38,485 nt of DNA from Planctomycetes bacterium UBA2386 (GTDB taxonomy: Bacteria > Planctomycetota > UBA1135 > UBA2386): contig DDSQ01000122.1 in assembly GCA_002343845.1 (NCBI GenBank), positions 1 through 38,485 of the forward strand, given 5' to 3'. Shown here one piece after another: positions 14,044-23,284 of the stretch. The number at the start of each line of letters is the position of its first letter. Position 1 is the first letter of the stretch. The notes below the pieces were generated by a model. That model was not told where the DNA came from. It did no database searches and was given only the letters and a program-made list of their open reading frames with translations. The position numbers and the translations under genes are program-made.

Positions 14044-15485
14044 GCGATCAGCTCGCGCACGGGCTGCGCCCCTTCGGTGCCGACGAGCCGCTGCGCGAGT
14101 CCGGCGTGGAAGAACGACAGCCGGTTCGGGTCGAGCCCCATCTGCTGCAGGATCGTCGCGTGCAGATGCTTGACGTGCAGCGGCCGTTCGACGGCCTGGT
14201 AGCCGAGTTCGTCGGTGGCGCCGAGCGCCATGCCGCCGCGAATGCCTCCACCCGCGAGCCACATCGTGAACCCCGCCGAATCGTGGTCGCGGCCGGTACC
14301 TTCAGCGTACTCCGCCGTCGGCTGGCGGCCGAACTCACCGCCCCACACGACGATCGTCGACTCGAGCAATCCGCGCTGCTTCAGGTCCTGCAGCAACGCG
14401 GCGATCGGCCGATCGGTCGCACCGGCGTGCTTCTCGTGGTTGATCACGAGGTCGCCGTGCGCGTCCCAGTTGTAGTCGTTGTGGTTGCCACCCGAGTAGA
14501 TCTGGATGAACCGCACGCCGCGTTCGACCAGCCGGCGCGCCAGCAGGCACTTGCGCCCGAAGTCCTCGGTGCGCGGGTCGTCGAGGCCGTAGAGCGTGCG
14601 CGTCGCCGCGCTCTCGTTGGCGAGATCGATCGCTTCCGGCGCATGCGCCTGCATGCGGAACGCCAGCTCGTAGCTCTGGATGCGCGCCGCGAGGTTGCTG
14701 TCGTCGCTGCGCGGGGCCAGGTGCGCGTCGTTCTGTTCGCGCAGCGCGTCGAGCAGTCGCCGCTGCTCGCGCACCGTCATGCCGGCCGGGATCGCGAGAT
14801 CGAGGATCGGCTCGCCGTGCGGCCGCAGGACCGTGCCCTGGTAGACCGCGGGCATGAAGCCGCTGTTCCAGTTCTTCGCGCCCGAGATCGGGCCGCCCGA
14901 CGGATCGAGCATCACCACGAAGCCTGGCAGATCCTGGTTCTCGGTGCCGAGTCCGTAGTTGACCCACGAACCGAGGCACGGCGCGCCCGACAGGATGCGG
15001 CCGCTGTTCATCATCAGCATCGCCGAACCGTGCAGCGGCGACTCCGCGTACATGCTGTGCACGAACGCGAGGTCGTCGACGCAACGACCGACGTGCGGGA
15101 ACAGGTCGCTCACCCACCGCCCGCACTGGCCGTACTGCTTGAAGTTCCACTTCGGGCCGACGACGCGGCCCTGGTTCTTGCTGCCGCCGCGGCCCTTGGT
15201 CTTGATGTCGATCGTCTTGCCGTCGAGCGGGTAGAGCTTCGGCTTGTAGTCGAACGTGTCGACCTGGCTCGGGCCGCCGTACATGAACAGGAAGATGCAG
15301 GCGCGGGCCTTCGGCGCGTGGTGCGGCGGTTTGGGCGCGAGCGGACCTGCGGCCTTGCGGTCGTCGCCGAAGAAGCCGTCGCGCGACAACGCGTCGGTCA
15401 GCCCGAGCGCCGTGAACCCGGCACCTGCCTGCCACAGGAACTCGCGCCGCGTGCGACCGCAGAAGGTGTTGGTCGGGTCGTTCAT
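14040..15485 (-). CDS. DUF1501 family protein with Tat signal
   Basis: 481 residues. The N-terminus is a twin-arginine signal, TRREFLWQAGAGFTALGL (12-29). The body has the standard DUF1501 blocks: ARACIFLFMYGGPSQVDTFDYKP, RVVGPKWNFKQYGQCG, LVERGVRFIQIYSGGNHNDYNWDAHGDL, TIVVWGGEFGRQPTAE, GRDHDSAGFTMWLAGGG and HLHATILQQMGLD. The fold belongs to the alkaline phosphatase/sulfatase-like superfamily, but its reaction is unknown. It is nearly always encoded beside a DUF1549/DUF1553 protein in Planctomycetes, as here: only three bases separate its ATG from the upstream stop. The pair presumably works together outside the cytoplasm. Confidence 0.93.
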   Translation of the reverse strand: MNDPTNTFCGRTRREFLWQAGAGFTALGLTDALSRDGFFGDDRKAAGPLAPKPPHHAPKARACIFLFMYGGPSQVDTFDYKPKLYPLDGKTIDIKTKGRGGSKNQGRVVGPKWNFKQYGQCGRWVSDLFPHVGRCVDDLAFVHSMYAESPLHGSAMLMMNSGRILSGAPCLGSWVNYGLGTENQDLPGFVVMLDPSGGPISGAKNWNSGFMPAVYQGTVLRPHGEPILDLAIPAGMTVREQRRLLDALREQNDAHLAPRSDDSNLAARIQSYELAFRMQAHAPEAIDLANESAATRTLYGLDDPRTEDFGRKCLLARRLVERGVRFIQIYSGGNHNDYNWDAHGDLVINHEKHAGATDRPIAALLQDLKQRGLLESTIVVWGGEFGRQPTAEYAEGTGRDHDSAGFTMWLAGGGIRGGMALGATDELGYQAVERPLHVKHLHATILQQMGLDPNRLSFFHAGLAQRLVGTEGAQPVRELIA

Positions 15486-15488
15486 GGG

Positions 15489-18155
15489 TCAGTCGAGGAA
15501 CACGAACTCGTTGGCGTTCAGCAGCACGAGGCAGCAGCGCTGCAGCGCCTGCGCCTCGTCGCGGCCGTGGTCGGCCCGCAGCTCCCGCGCCAGCAGCACG
15601 AGCCGGTCGACATCGGCCGCGCGCGCCGGACGCTGCGTGACCAGTTCGAGGCCGCGGGTCAGCTGTGCGCGCAGTCCCGAGGTTTCGCGCAGCAGGCGCG
15701 CCGCGAACGCCGCAGCGTGCGCCTGCGCGAAGTCGCCGTTCAGCATCGTCAGCGCCTGCGTCGGCTGCACGGTCGCGAAGCGCACCGGGCAACTCGCGTC
15801 GGTGTCGGCGCGGTCGAACGACGCCAGCAGCGGCTCGGCGAGCGAACGCTTCACGTGCACGAAGAGGCTGCGGCGCGCGGCCTGCTCGGGCGTCGCTTCG
15901 CCCCAGGCTTCGTCGGGCCGAGACGACGTCGCCAGCACCTCGGGCGGCAGCGGCGGATAGACGCTCGGGCCGCCGCGTTCGAGGTTGAGCACGCCGGCCA
16001 TCGCCAGGACGGAGTCGCGCACCTCTTCGGCCGTCAGTCGCCGGCGATCGAAACGCCAGAACGCGTCGTTGAGCGGATCGGCAGCGAGAGCCTTGGGCTC
16101 CGCGTCGCTGCCCATGCGGAACGCCGCCGAGTGCACGATCAGACGGTGCATCGCCTTCAGGCTCTGGCCACGCGCGAGCACTTCGCAGGCCAGCCAGTCG
16201 AGCAACTCCGGATGCGTCGGCACGTCGCCGAGCCGGCCGAAGTCGTTGGTCGAACGCGACAGCCCGCGGCCGAAGTGGTGTTGCCAGAGGCGATTCGCCA
16301 GCACGCGCCACGTCAGCACGTGGTCCGGCCGCGTGATCCACTGCGCCAACGCCGTACGTCGACCGGCCGACTGCGGCGTCGCGCGCACTGGCCCGACGCC
16401 CTCGCCGCCGAGCATCGACGGAACGCCGGGTTCGACCTGCGGCCCCTTGCTGTGCACGTTGCCGCGCAACCGCACGAACGCGGCCGGCGGCTCGCTGCCG
16501 AACTCGGTCACCGCCAGCACTTCGGTGGTCTCGAGATCCGGGCGGCGCAGCGCGGCAAGCCGCGCGAACGCCGGCGACGCGGCGATCGCCTCGGCCGCCG
16601 CGAACCCGCCCGGCAGGTCGAAGGCGAGCGCCGCCACTTCCGGACCGCTCAGCGCGCGGTCATGGAACGCGAGTTCGTCGAGATCGCCGCGGAAGCCACG
16701 GCCGCCGGGCCGCATCCTGCCGACGACGAGATGCGGCGGCGCGGTCAGCGCCGCCTTCGAACCGGTGGCTTCCCCGACGAGCACGCCGTCGACGTACAAC
16801 GCGATGCGGCCGCTGTCCCGGTCGCGCGTGAACGCGACGTGATGCCACTGGCCGTCGTGGTGGCCGGGCCCCGACGCGAGGAACGTCTCCGGATCGCCGC
16901 TGCCCGCGACGATGCGGCCGTCGCTGTGCCAGGCGATGCCCCAATCGCGCACGATGCCCGACACTTCGCCATCGACGAGCCCGGTGCCGGTGAACCAACG
17001 GGTGTCGTTGCCATTGCCAGCACCGGGCCGGTCGCTGCGCACGAAGAACGACACCGTGAACGAGTCCTCGACCAGCCGCGGCAGCTCGGCGTGGTCGTCG
17101 CCGTCGAAGCGCAGCGCCTGCCCGCGATGGCCGGGCACCTGCACGATCTGGCCGCGCATCGCGCCGTGCCGTTCGCCGACCGCATCCAGCAGTTCGGTGG
17201 CGCTGCCGCGATCGCCCGGGTAGGCGGCCACGAGCTTCGGCGCGTTCGCAGCCTCGCCCGGCACCACCGCGGCCGCCGCCATGCGCAGCGCCGCCACCGC
17301 GTCGCTGCGCGCGGTCGTGTAGTCGGCGAGCGAACGCTCGAACTGCGCACGTGCGCCATCGACCGGCACGGTGCGCGCCGCCAGGTCGTAGGGCCGCACG
17401 TTCTCGAAGAACGCCAGGAAGGCGTGGTACTCCTTCTGCGAAAGCGGATCCTTCTTGTGGTCGTGGCAACGCGCGCAGCCCATCGAGATCGCGAGCAGCG
17501 AACGCGCCGTGGTGTCGGCGATGCTGTCGAGATCGTCGTAACGATGCTGCTCGGGATCGGTCGGTTCGTCGTCCCAGATGCCCAGGCGATAGAACCCCGT
17601 CGCGACGAGGTCGGCGACCCTGGGCTCCGGCTTCTCGTCACCGGCGAGCTGCGTCTGCACGAACTCGTGCCACGGCATGTCGGCGTTCAACGCGTCGACG
17701 ACCCAGTCGCGGTAGCGCCACACGAAGGGCTTCTTGCGGTCGCGTTCGTAGCCGTCGGTCTCGGCGTAGCGGACGAGGTCGAGCCAGTGCTGCGCCCACT
17801 TCACGCCGTACTGCGGCGAGGCGAGCAGCCGATCGACGACACGCTCGTAGGCGTCGGGCGCATCGTCGGCGACGAACGCGGCGATCTCCTCGGGCGTCGG
17901 CGGCAGACCCGTGAGGCCGTAGGTGACACGTCGCAGCAGAGCATGGCGGTCGGCGGCGGCGGCCGGCGTGAAGCCGCGCGCCTCGAGGCCCGCGAGCACG
18001 AACGCATCGATCGGGTTCTGCACCCAAGCGGCGTTCTGCACCGCGGGAACGGGCGGCCGCTGCAGCGGGCGGTAGGCCCACCAGGCATCTTCCTGGGCAA
18101 CGCCGGCCACCACGAAAGCGGAGACGGCGAAGGCGCTGCGGAATGCGTGAGGCAT
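15489..18155 (-). CDS. DUF1549-LamG-DUF1553 secreted cytochrome-like protein
   Basis: 888 residues. A signal peptide (AFAVSAFVVAGVAQE) is followed by DUF1549 from about 30 to 240, with [33 protein letters not shown] and the heme-type motif CARCH (C227, C230, H231). Residues of about 305-510 form a LamG/concanavalin-like domain (RFDGDDHAELPRL, WHHVAFTRDRDSGRIALYVDGVLVG, GDLDELAFHDRALS). DUF1553 follows at about 570-880: ALAQWITRPDHVLTWRVLANRLWQ, FGRGLSRSTNDFGRLGD, TAEEVRDSVLAMAG and LVLLNANEFVFLD. The LamG insertion suggests binding of a polysaccharide or glycoprotein. It shares an operon with the DUF1501 gene. Family function is undetermined. Confidence 0.93.
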   Translation of the reverse strand: MPHAFRSAFAVSAFVVAGVAQEDAWWAYRPLQRPPVPAVQNAAWVQNPIDAFVLAGLEARGFTPAAAADRHALLRRVTYGLTGLPPTPEEIAAFVADDAPDAYERVVDRLLASPQYGVKWAQHWLDLVRYAETDGYERDRKKPFVWRYRDWVVDALNADMPWHEFVQTQLAGDEKPEPRVADLVATGFYRLGIWDDEPTDPEQHRYDDLDSIADTTARSLLAISMGCARCHDHKKDPLSQKEYHAFLAFFENVRPYDLAARTVPVDGARAQFERSLADYTTARSDAVAALRMAAAAVVPGEAANAPKLVAAYPGDRGSATELLDAVGERHGAMRGQIVQVPGHRGQALRFDGDDHAELPRLVEDSFTVSFFVRSDRPGAGNGNDTRWFTGTGLVDGEVSGIVRDWGIAWHSDGRIVAGSGDPETFLASGPGHHDGQWHHVAFTRDRDSGRIALYVDGVLVGEATGSKAALTAPPHLVVGRMRPGGRGFRGDLDELAFHDRALSGPEVAALAFDLPGGFAAAEAIAASPAFARLAALRRPDLETTEVLAVTEFGSEPPAAFVRLRGNVHSKGPQVEPGVPSMLGGEGVGPVRATPQSAGRRTALAQWITRPDHVLTWRVLANRLWQHHFGRGLSRSTNDFGRLGDVPTHPELLDWLACEVLARGQSLKAMHRLIVHSAAFRMGSDAEPKALAADPLNDAFWRFDRRRLTAEEVRDSVLAMAGVLNLERGGPSVYPPLPPEVLATSSRPDEAWGEATPEQAARRSLFVHVKRSLAEPLLASFDRADTDASCPVRFATVQPTQALTMLNGDFAQAHAAAFAARLLRETSGLRAQLTRGLELVTQRPARAADVDRLVLLARELRADHGRDEAQALQRCCLVLLNANEFVFLD

Positions 18156-18302
18156 GGGCGGCCGACGAGCTGGTCACCCTAGCCCGCTCTTGGGCGACCA
18201 ACAAGGCGCCCCGCGGAGCCCTTTCGACTCGTGGGCGCCCGGTGCGCGCAAGGGTCCGCCTATCCGCCCACCACGCTCCGCGCGACCGCCTTGGCGTCGG
18301 CT

Positions 18303-18332
18303 TCCCGCACGTCAAGCGTGCCGCTTGCGGGA
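18303..18332. terminator. Nested inverted repeat after the AAA ATPase gene
   Basis: Outer arms TCCCGCA/TGCGGGA (18303-18309, 18326-18332) enclose inner arms AAGCG/CGCTT. It lies 76 bases past the ATPase stop and 148 bases before the DUF1549/1553 start, so it may end the ATPase transcript. The remainder of this 252-base gap shows no gene. Confidence 0.3.
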
Positions 18333-18407
18333 GTCTCGTCGCCTGCGCCGTGCGTCGAACGCCGACATCCGGTCACGCCACCATCGCGCGCCGGCACTCC
18401 CTGACTC

Positions 18408-19778
18408 TCACCCAGCGATCTCGCGCACGAGTCGCGGAATCTCGCTGACCATCGCCAACGGCACCGACAGCAGACGGAACGTGCGCGCCGGACCGACCGG
18501 CAGCGCCGTCGTCACCTCGCGCAACTGCAACGGCTCCGGTCCGACTCGCACGGCGATGTCGAGTTCCCTCTCCTGCACCATCATGTGCAGGCTGCGGAGC
18601 CGCCCCGGCGCTCCGGCCTTCACTTCCACCGGCACGACGCGGCCGCCGACCTGGATCACGTAGTCGACCTCGGCGTTCGAACTCCTCGCGTCGCGAACCC
18701 AGGTGAACAGCGCCGGCTCCTGGTCGAACGGCCGGCACGCGCGCAGTTCTTGCCCCACGTACTGCTCGGCGAGCTGGCCACGGTTGCTGAACAGCGTCTC
18801 GCCGTCGGGCGGCAGCGATGCCGCATCCAGGCCCGACATGGTCGCCAGCAGCCCGACGTCCAGCATGCAGACCTTGTCGTAGCGCTCGTCGATCGTCGCA
18901 CCGAGAGGGATGCCGGTGCACGCACTGCGTCGCACCGGCGTCGCCACGCGCGCCAAGCACAGCAGGCGGAACGCCTCCTTGATCCCGCGCCCACTCTCCT
19001 CGCGATCGACCTGGGTTGCCTGGAACTTGCGGCCGACGAGTCGTGGCAGTGCTGCGAACACCTTCTCGATGCGCCGGGGCTCGGTGCGGCGGCGGTACTT
19101 GGCGAAGTCGTCGCGCATCGAAGTGAGGATGTCGCGGTGGCGCGTGGCGACGGTGAGCAGCGAGCCGGTCTGGGTCCACTCCACCACCGCCGCCGGCATG
19201 CCGCCGACGAGCATGTAGGTGCGCTGCAGTTCGGCAGCACGGGCGTGCAGCATCGGCGGCAGCGATGCGGTGACCGTCGCGGCACCGATCGCCTCGCCCA
19301 AGCGGCGTTCGCCGACCGCATCCAGGAACTCGCCAAACGTCAGCGGCTCCAGGTGGCCGTAGGTGACGCGCCCCACCGGCATCGAGAACTCCGGTTGCTC
19401 GAGCGCGAAGTCCAGCAGCGACCCGGTCGCCACGACGTGCAGCTCGGGCATCTCTTCGCCAAACCACCTCAGCTTCGCGAGCAGTTCGGGAGCCGCCTGG
19501 ATCTCGTCGAGCAGCAGCACCGTGCGCCCCGGTTCGATCGATCGGCGAAGGGCCACTTCGAGGAGACCGACGATCGCCTTGGGGTCATTGGACGCGAAGG
19601 CCCGGGCGAGGCCGGGATCACGATCGAAGTTGGCCGTGACGACGACTTTGTCGGTCGGTCGTCGGAGGTTCTCGATCAGCCACGTCTTGCCAACCTGCCT
19701 GGCGCCTCGAAGGACGAGCGGTCGCGCGGAACGGGCCGCCGCCCACTCCGCGTATGCGTTGCTGTATCGCCGATCCAT
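18408..19778 (-). CDS. AAA ATPase with C-terminal DUF4143 domain
   Basis: 456 residues. Walker A is GARQVGKT (25-32), Walker B is TVLLLDEIQ (86-94), and ATGSLLDFAL supplies a sensor-like Thr/Ser. This is the AAA_14 layout. The C-terminal half is DUF4143, ending with the nuclease-like NAEVDYVI...VVPVEVKAG pattern (D-x-ExK type). Proteins of this architecture are common as isolated, mobile genes in bacteria and archaea. Their role is unresolved; some resemble toxin or selfish modules. The start ATG is at 19776-19778. An AT-rich palindrome at 19784-19799 lies just before it, unusual in this G+C background. No partner gene overlaps. Confidence 0.92.
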   Translation of the reverse strand: MDRRYSNAYAEWAAARSARPLVLRGARQVGKTWLIENLRRPTDKVVVTANFDRDPGLARAFASNDPKAIVGLLEVALRRSIEPGRTVLLLDEIQAAPELLAKLRWFGEEMPELHVVATGSLLDFALEQPEFSMPVGRVTYGHLEPLTFGEFLDAVGERRLGEAIGAATVTASLPPMLHARAAELQRTYMLVGGMPAAVVEWTQTGSLLTVATRHRDILTSMRDDFAKYRRRTEPRRIEKVFAALPRLVGRKFQATQVDREESGRGIKEAFRLLCLARVATPVRRSACTGIPLGATIDERYDKVCMLDVGLLATMSGLDAASLPPDGETLFSNRGQLAEQYVGQELRACRPFDQEPALFTWVRDARSSNAEVDYVIQVGGRVVPVEVKAGAPGRLRSLHMMVQERELDIAVRVGPEPLQLREVTTALPVGPARTFRLLSVPLAMVSEIPRLVREIAG

Positions 19779-19783
19779 GCCGT

Positions 19784-19799
19784 AAATACTACTGTATTT
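19784..19799 (-). promoter_or_regulatory. Operator-like palindrome over a -10 box of the AAA/DUF4143 gene
   Basis: AAATAC-TACT-GTATTT (plus strand) has perfect 6-bp arms in an otherwise 70% G+C region. On the minus strand it contains TAGTAT seven bases before the ATG at 19778. The arrangement suggests autoregulation by a dimeric repressor. Confidence 0.5.
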
Positions 19800-19819
19800 T
19801 CGGCTCCTAAGGCGAGCAA

Positions 19820-19867
19820 CTCCAGGTTTTCCCCTGGCCGCGGCGAGGCAGGGCTGCCCCCCGCCGC
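19820..19867 (-). terminator. Tandem hairpins after the secretin gene
   Basis: GCGGCG/CGCCGC (19840-19867, with inner GGCAG/CTGCC) is followed on the minus strand by CCAGG/CCTGG (19822-19837). They lie within 62 bases of the secretin stop and could end the secretion operon. No U-tract is present. Confidence 0.4.
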
Positions 19868-19881
19868 CAAGTGAGCGAGCC

Positions 19882-22089
19882 CTACGGCTGAGCCGGCGGC
19901 GCCTTCTCGGCGTCCGTGATCAGCCGCTCGAGCGCGACGAGCCGCGGGTTGCGCGGATCGGCGCCGCTGACCAACGCCTGGCGAAGGCTCTCGCGGGCGA
20001 GATCGACGGCACCCGTCTGCAGTTCGGCGTACGCGAGGTTCGCGTGCAGTTCGGGCGACCCGCCGGGCGCCGCCCGCGCGGTCAGCAGTTCGCGCGCCGC
20101 GGCGTGCTCGCCGAGCGCGAGCAATGCCGCCGCGAGGTTCGACGCCGTCGCCGCGCTGTTGCCGAGTTCGTGGGCCCGCTGCAGGTGGCGCCGGCTCGCG
20201 TGGGGCGAGCCCGCATCGAGTTCGAGCGCGCCGCGCGCCGTCAGGGCCATGACGTCGTCGGTCTTCAGGTCCAGCGCCCGGTCGAGCAGCGCGCGGGCGC
20301 GGCCACGATCACCGCGCCGCTCGTGCAACACCGCCGCCGCGACCAGGGCCTCCATCGACGTCGGCTCGAGCTGCAACGCACGTTCGATCGCTGCCAACGC
20401 GGTGCGTGGATCGCCTTGGGCCAGGGCGACATCGGCGCGCGCGAGATGGTGCGCGGCGAGCCCCTTGCGGGTCACGGTCGTGCCACGATCGGTCGGCGGT
20501 GCCGGCGTGCGTTCCGGCGATCGCACGCCCGGATCGGCCACCGATTGCGCCGTGCCCTGCAGGCTGCCGCCCGACCAGTCCTCGGGGCGGTAGCCGTCGA
20601 GCCGGATCGGATTCCACTGGAAGGCGTGGCGCAGCTGCACGAGGCGATGCGCGCCGCGCTGGATCTCCTCGGCGATCCAGGTGTCGTCGAGCACGCGCGG
20701 CACCAGCACGATCATCAGTTCGATCTCGTCGCGCTGCTGCACCGTGCTGGAGAACACCTGGCCCACCCACGGAACGTCCATCAAGAACGGGACGCCGGCG
20801 CGCTGTTCGCTCTTGCGCGTGCTGCGCAGACCGCCGAGCGCGATCGCCTGGCCGTCGGCGACGCGCACGGTCGTCGACGCCTGCCGTTCGCTGATGACCG
20901 GAACACTGACCAGACCGTCGGGCGTCACGGCCGTGCCGATCTGCTCGCGCACGGACGGCGACACGGTGACCGACAGAAGCCCGTCCTCGCCGATCAGCGG
21001 CCGCACGGCCAGCAGGACGCCGGTCTGCGCAAACTCGACGCTGAACTCGGTGCGGGCGATGCCCTCCTCGGTGATGACCTCGCGGGTGATGAACGGCACC
21101 TGGTCGGTGACCGCGATCGTCGCCGTCTGGTTGTTCAGCGTGGAGACGCGCGGGCTGCTCAGCACGCGCACCTGGCCCTGCGACTGCAGTGCATCGACGA
21201 ACACCGAGAAGTCGTTGGTGTCGAGGATGCCGAACGTCAGCGCCGTGCCACCAGCACCCGCCGCCTGCGCAACGACGGCGCCGCCGGTCGTCAGGCCGGT
21301 CTTGTTGCTGTTGAAGAGGCCCGGCAGGGCCCCCCAGTTCACGCCGAGGCTGTACTCGTTCTCGAGCCGCACCTCGAGCACGCGGGCCTCGAGCGAGACC
21401 TGCTTGTTGGCACGCCCCATCGTCGTGCCGATCATCGCCTGCACGCGGCGCAGGCCGCTCGGCCGCCCGCGCAAGTGGATCGTCGACGCGGTCCGGTTGA
21501 GCACGAAGGAGCCCTCTTCGCCGAGTACGTTCGGCAGACTCTCCTCGAGTTCGTCCCAGAGACTCGCGGAGCCACCGCCGCCGCCACCACCGCCGCCGGA
21601 GCCCCCGGAGCCACCCGAGCCGCCGCCGCCGCCACCACCACCGCCGCCCGAGCCGCCGGACATCAGATCGACCATCACCGTCGCTTCGACGGTCGGCAGG
21701 ATGCGGAGGAAGCTGCCATCCCACTCGTAGCCGAGGTCGAGCCCGTCGAGCAGCGCCTCGAACGTCTCCTCGACCGTCGAGCGCTTGATGTCGAACGTGC
21801 ACTCGCGCGCCTGCACCGCCGGATCGATCACCAGGTTGATGTCGGAGTCGCGGAACAGGGTCAGCAGCACTTCGGACAGCGGCGTGGCGTTCGCCTGCAT
21901 CGCGTCCATCGCGCGCCCGGCCCGCGCCGGCGCCTGCAGGGGCGGCAGCGGAACCACCAGCAGCGGCTGGAACGACGGCGCAGCGTTGCCGTCCTCGTGA
22001 TCCAACCGCGGCAGCGACGCGCCGCCAGGAACGGCGCACGACGCGAACAGGGCCGCGGCGCCGACAACGAAATGGGATGACGTCTTCAT
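19882..22089 (-). CDS. Secretin (GspD/PilQ/MshL-like) with polyglycine linker and C-terminal TPR
   Basis: 735 residues from the ATG at 22087-22089, with AGGAG/GAGG upstream. The N-terminus is a lipoprotein signal (lipobox FASC, C18). Residues of about 68-135 form a small N-domain (ANATPLSEVLLTLFRDSDINLVID). Residues 144-174 are almost only Gly and Ser. The secretin core follows at about 230-520: VRVLSSPRVSTLNNQTATI, GVLLAVRPLIGEDG, VISERQASTTVRVADGQAIALGGL and GVPFLMDVPWVGQVFSS. Residues from about 565 are TPR repeats (LAAIERALQLEPTSMEALVAAAVLHERRGD). It forms the outer-membrane channel of the machine encoded upstream. The TPR tail may replace a separate pilotin or scaffold. Last gene of the operon. 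Confidence 0.92.
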   Translation of the reverse strand: MKTSSHFVVGAAALFASCAVPGGASLPRLDHEDGNAAPSFQPLLVVPLPPLQAPARAGRAMDAMQANATPLSEVLLTLFRDSDINLVIDPAVQARECTFDIKRSTVEETFEALLDGLDLGYEWDGSFLRILPTVEATVMVDLMSGGSGGGGGGGGGGSGGSGGSGGGGGGGGGSASLWDELEESLPNVLGEEGSFVLNRTASTIHLRGRPSGLRRVQAMIGTTMGRANKQVSLEARVLEVRLENEYSLGVNWGALPGLFNSNKTGLTTGGAVVAQAAGAGGTALTFGILDTNDFSVFVDALQSQGQVRVLSSPRVSTLNNQTATIAVTDQVPFITREVITEEGIARTEFSVEFAQTGVLLAVRPLIGEDGLLSVTVSPSVREQIGTAVTPDGLVSVPVISERQASTTVRVADGQAIALGGLRSTRKSEQRAGVPFLMDVPWVGQVFSSTVQQRDEIELMIVLVPRVLDDTWIAEEIQRGAHRLVQLRHAFQWNPIRLDGYRPEDWSGGSLQGTAQSVADPGVRSPERTPAPPTDRGTTVTRKGLAAHHLARADVALAQGDPRTALAAIERALQLEPTSMEALVAAAVLHERRGDRGRARALLDRALDLKTDDVMALTARGALELDAGSPHASRRHLQRAHELGNSAATASNLAAALLALGEHAAARELLTARAAPGGSPELHANLAYAELQTGAVDLARESLRQALVSGADPRNPRLVALERLITDAEKAPPAQP

Positions 22090-22094
22090 CTGCC

Positions 22095-22790
22095 TCACTC
22101 CTGCTTCTGCGGTTTCTGGTCCTTGCCTCCGCCCTGCGGGGCGGTGGTCGACGGCTCGGTGGCCGGCTCGCCGGCGGGTGTCGAGTCGTCGGCCGCCACG
22201 GCAACACGCGCCGCCTGCTTGGCGGCCTCGCGCCGCGTTTGTTCGGCGCGGAACTCGAGCGGCACGTCGCCGCCCAGGGCGTAGGTCAGGGGGCGGCCGC
22301 GCCACAGCACTTGCACGTGGCCGCGCTCGATCCTGCGCACGGTGGCTTCGCCGAGACGGTCGCCGACACCGACGATGCGTCCTCCCAGCGAGGCACGGCG
22401 GGCTTCACTGCTCACCATCACGACGCCGAGTCGCAACTGCGGCGGCTCGAGGCCTTCCCACTCCCCGGCGGGGACAGGCGCGGTCTCGGCCAATGGTGCT
22501 GCGGCGTTCGCCGGCGTGACATCGGCGACCGCGTGGAACGGCATCCGCAGCGGAAGCCTGAGGTCGTGCGAACCGTGCACGACCAGCAAGTCCTGCCCCA
22601 GGCCCCCGGCAGTCTCGGCCGCGCCGGGCTCGCCGGCGATCTCGGTCGAGAACGTCGGCTCGGGCCCCGAGGGCTTCGCCGGCGCGAGCGTGCCGAGCAG
22701 AGACTTCGCGGCGAACCCGCCGCCCAGGACCAGCAACCCGATGGCCACGCCCGGGTGCATGCCCTTCTTCGCCTTCTTCTTGCGGCTCAT
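22095..22790 (-). CDS. PilP/GspC-like periplasmic linker protein
   Basis: 231 residues. GGAGGTGG precedes the ATG by three bases, and the ATG overlaps the stop of the PilO-like gene (ATGA). The layout is a basic cytoplasmic start (SRKKKAKKG), one membrane helix (VAIGLLVLGGGFAAKSLLG), a low-complexity linker, then a beta domain (LRLGVVMVSSEARRASLGGRIVGVGDRLGEATV...VQVLWRGRPLTYALGG) like the homology region of GspC or PilP. A charged, Pro/Thr-rich tail (140-231) is unusual. It presumably connects the inner-membrane PilM/N/O complex to the secretin encoded next, five bases downstream. Confidence 0.75.
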   Translation of the reverse strand: MSRKKKAKKGMHPGVAIGLLVLGGGFAAKSLLGTLAPAKPSGPEPTFSTEIAGEPGAAETAGGLGQDLLVVHGSHDLRLPLRMPFHAVADVTPANAAAPLAETAPVPAGEWEGLEPPQLRLGVVMVSSEARRASLGGRIVGVGDRLGEATVRRIERGHVQVLWRGRPLTYALGGDVPLEFRAEQTRREAAKQAARVAVAADDSTPAGEPATEPSTTAPQGGGKDQKPQKQE

Positions 22791-23284
22791 CGGCCACCTC
22801 CCTGGTGGATCGCAGCGACGCCGAGTTCCGCCGTCACCGTGCCCTCGGGACCCGGACGCACGCGCCCGGTCTCGACCACCAACAGGCGTTCGTGCCTCTC
22901 GAACGCCACCAGCAGCGCGCACAGCGCCTGGGGCGCCCCACGCACGGCGAGCACGAACGACTGGCGCCCGGGCGAGTTCGTGGTCGCGGCCTTGATGCCG
23001 TCGACGGTGACGCCTTCGCCGTCGCACATCGACTCCAGGAGCTGCATCGTCGCGGGCACGTCGTTGCTCTCGGGCAGCACCCAACGCGGCGGCGGCGTAG
23101 CCACCTCGACGCTCGGAGCCGCAGGCACCTCTTCGGCCCTACGCCGCAGGTCGACGTTGTTCGCCGTGGCCCGGGAGAGTGCGCCATCGGCGTCCTCACG
23201 CAGCCACCAGCTGACGCCTGCGGCCGACGCCTGCGCCAACACCAGGACGACCGTCATGCCGGTCACGAGACGCGTCTTGCTCAT
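22787..23284 (-). CDS. PilO/GspM-like inner-membrane assembly protein
   Basis: 165 residues. The ATG at 23284 overlaps the preceding stop (ATGA) and is preceded by GGAGGAA. One N-terminal membrane helix (LVTGMTVVLVLAQASAAGVSWWL) is followed by a short coiled-coil (ALSRATANNVDLRRRAEEV) and a compact domain with SFVLAVRGAPQALCALLVAFERHERLLVVE, the ferredoxin-like core of PilO/GspM. Sequence identity to either family is low, and position in the operon carries most of the assignment. Confidence 0.75.
   Translation of the reverse strand: MSKTRLVTGMTVVLVLAQASAAGVSWWLREDADGALSRATANNVDLRRRAEEVPAAPSVEVATPPPRWVLPESNDVPATMQLLESMCDGEGVTVDGIKAATTNSPGRQSFVLAVRGAPQALCALLVAFERHERLLVVETGRVRPGPEGTVTAELGVAAIHQGGGR

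Noticed and set aside
14106..18182. A 1358-codon open frame on the plus strand opposite the DUF1501/DUF1553 genes
   Set aside because: It is antisense to two clear genes, rich in Arg and Ala without any domain, and typical of spurious frames in 70% G+C DNA.
21571..21660. CRISPR-like or microsatellite repeat
   Set aside because: The triplet-like tract encodes the Gly/Ser linker of the secretin in frame and has no spacers.
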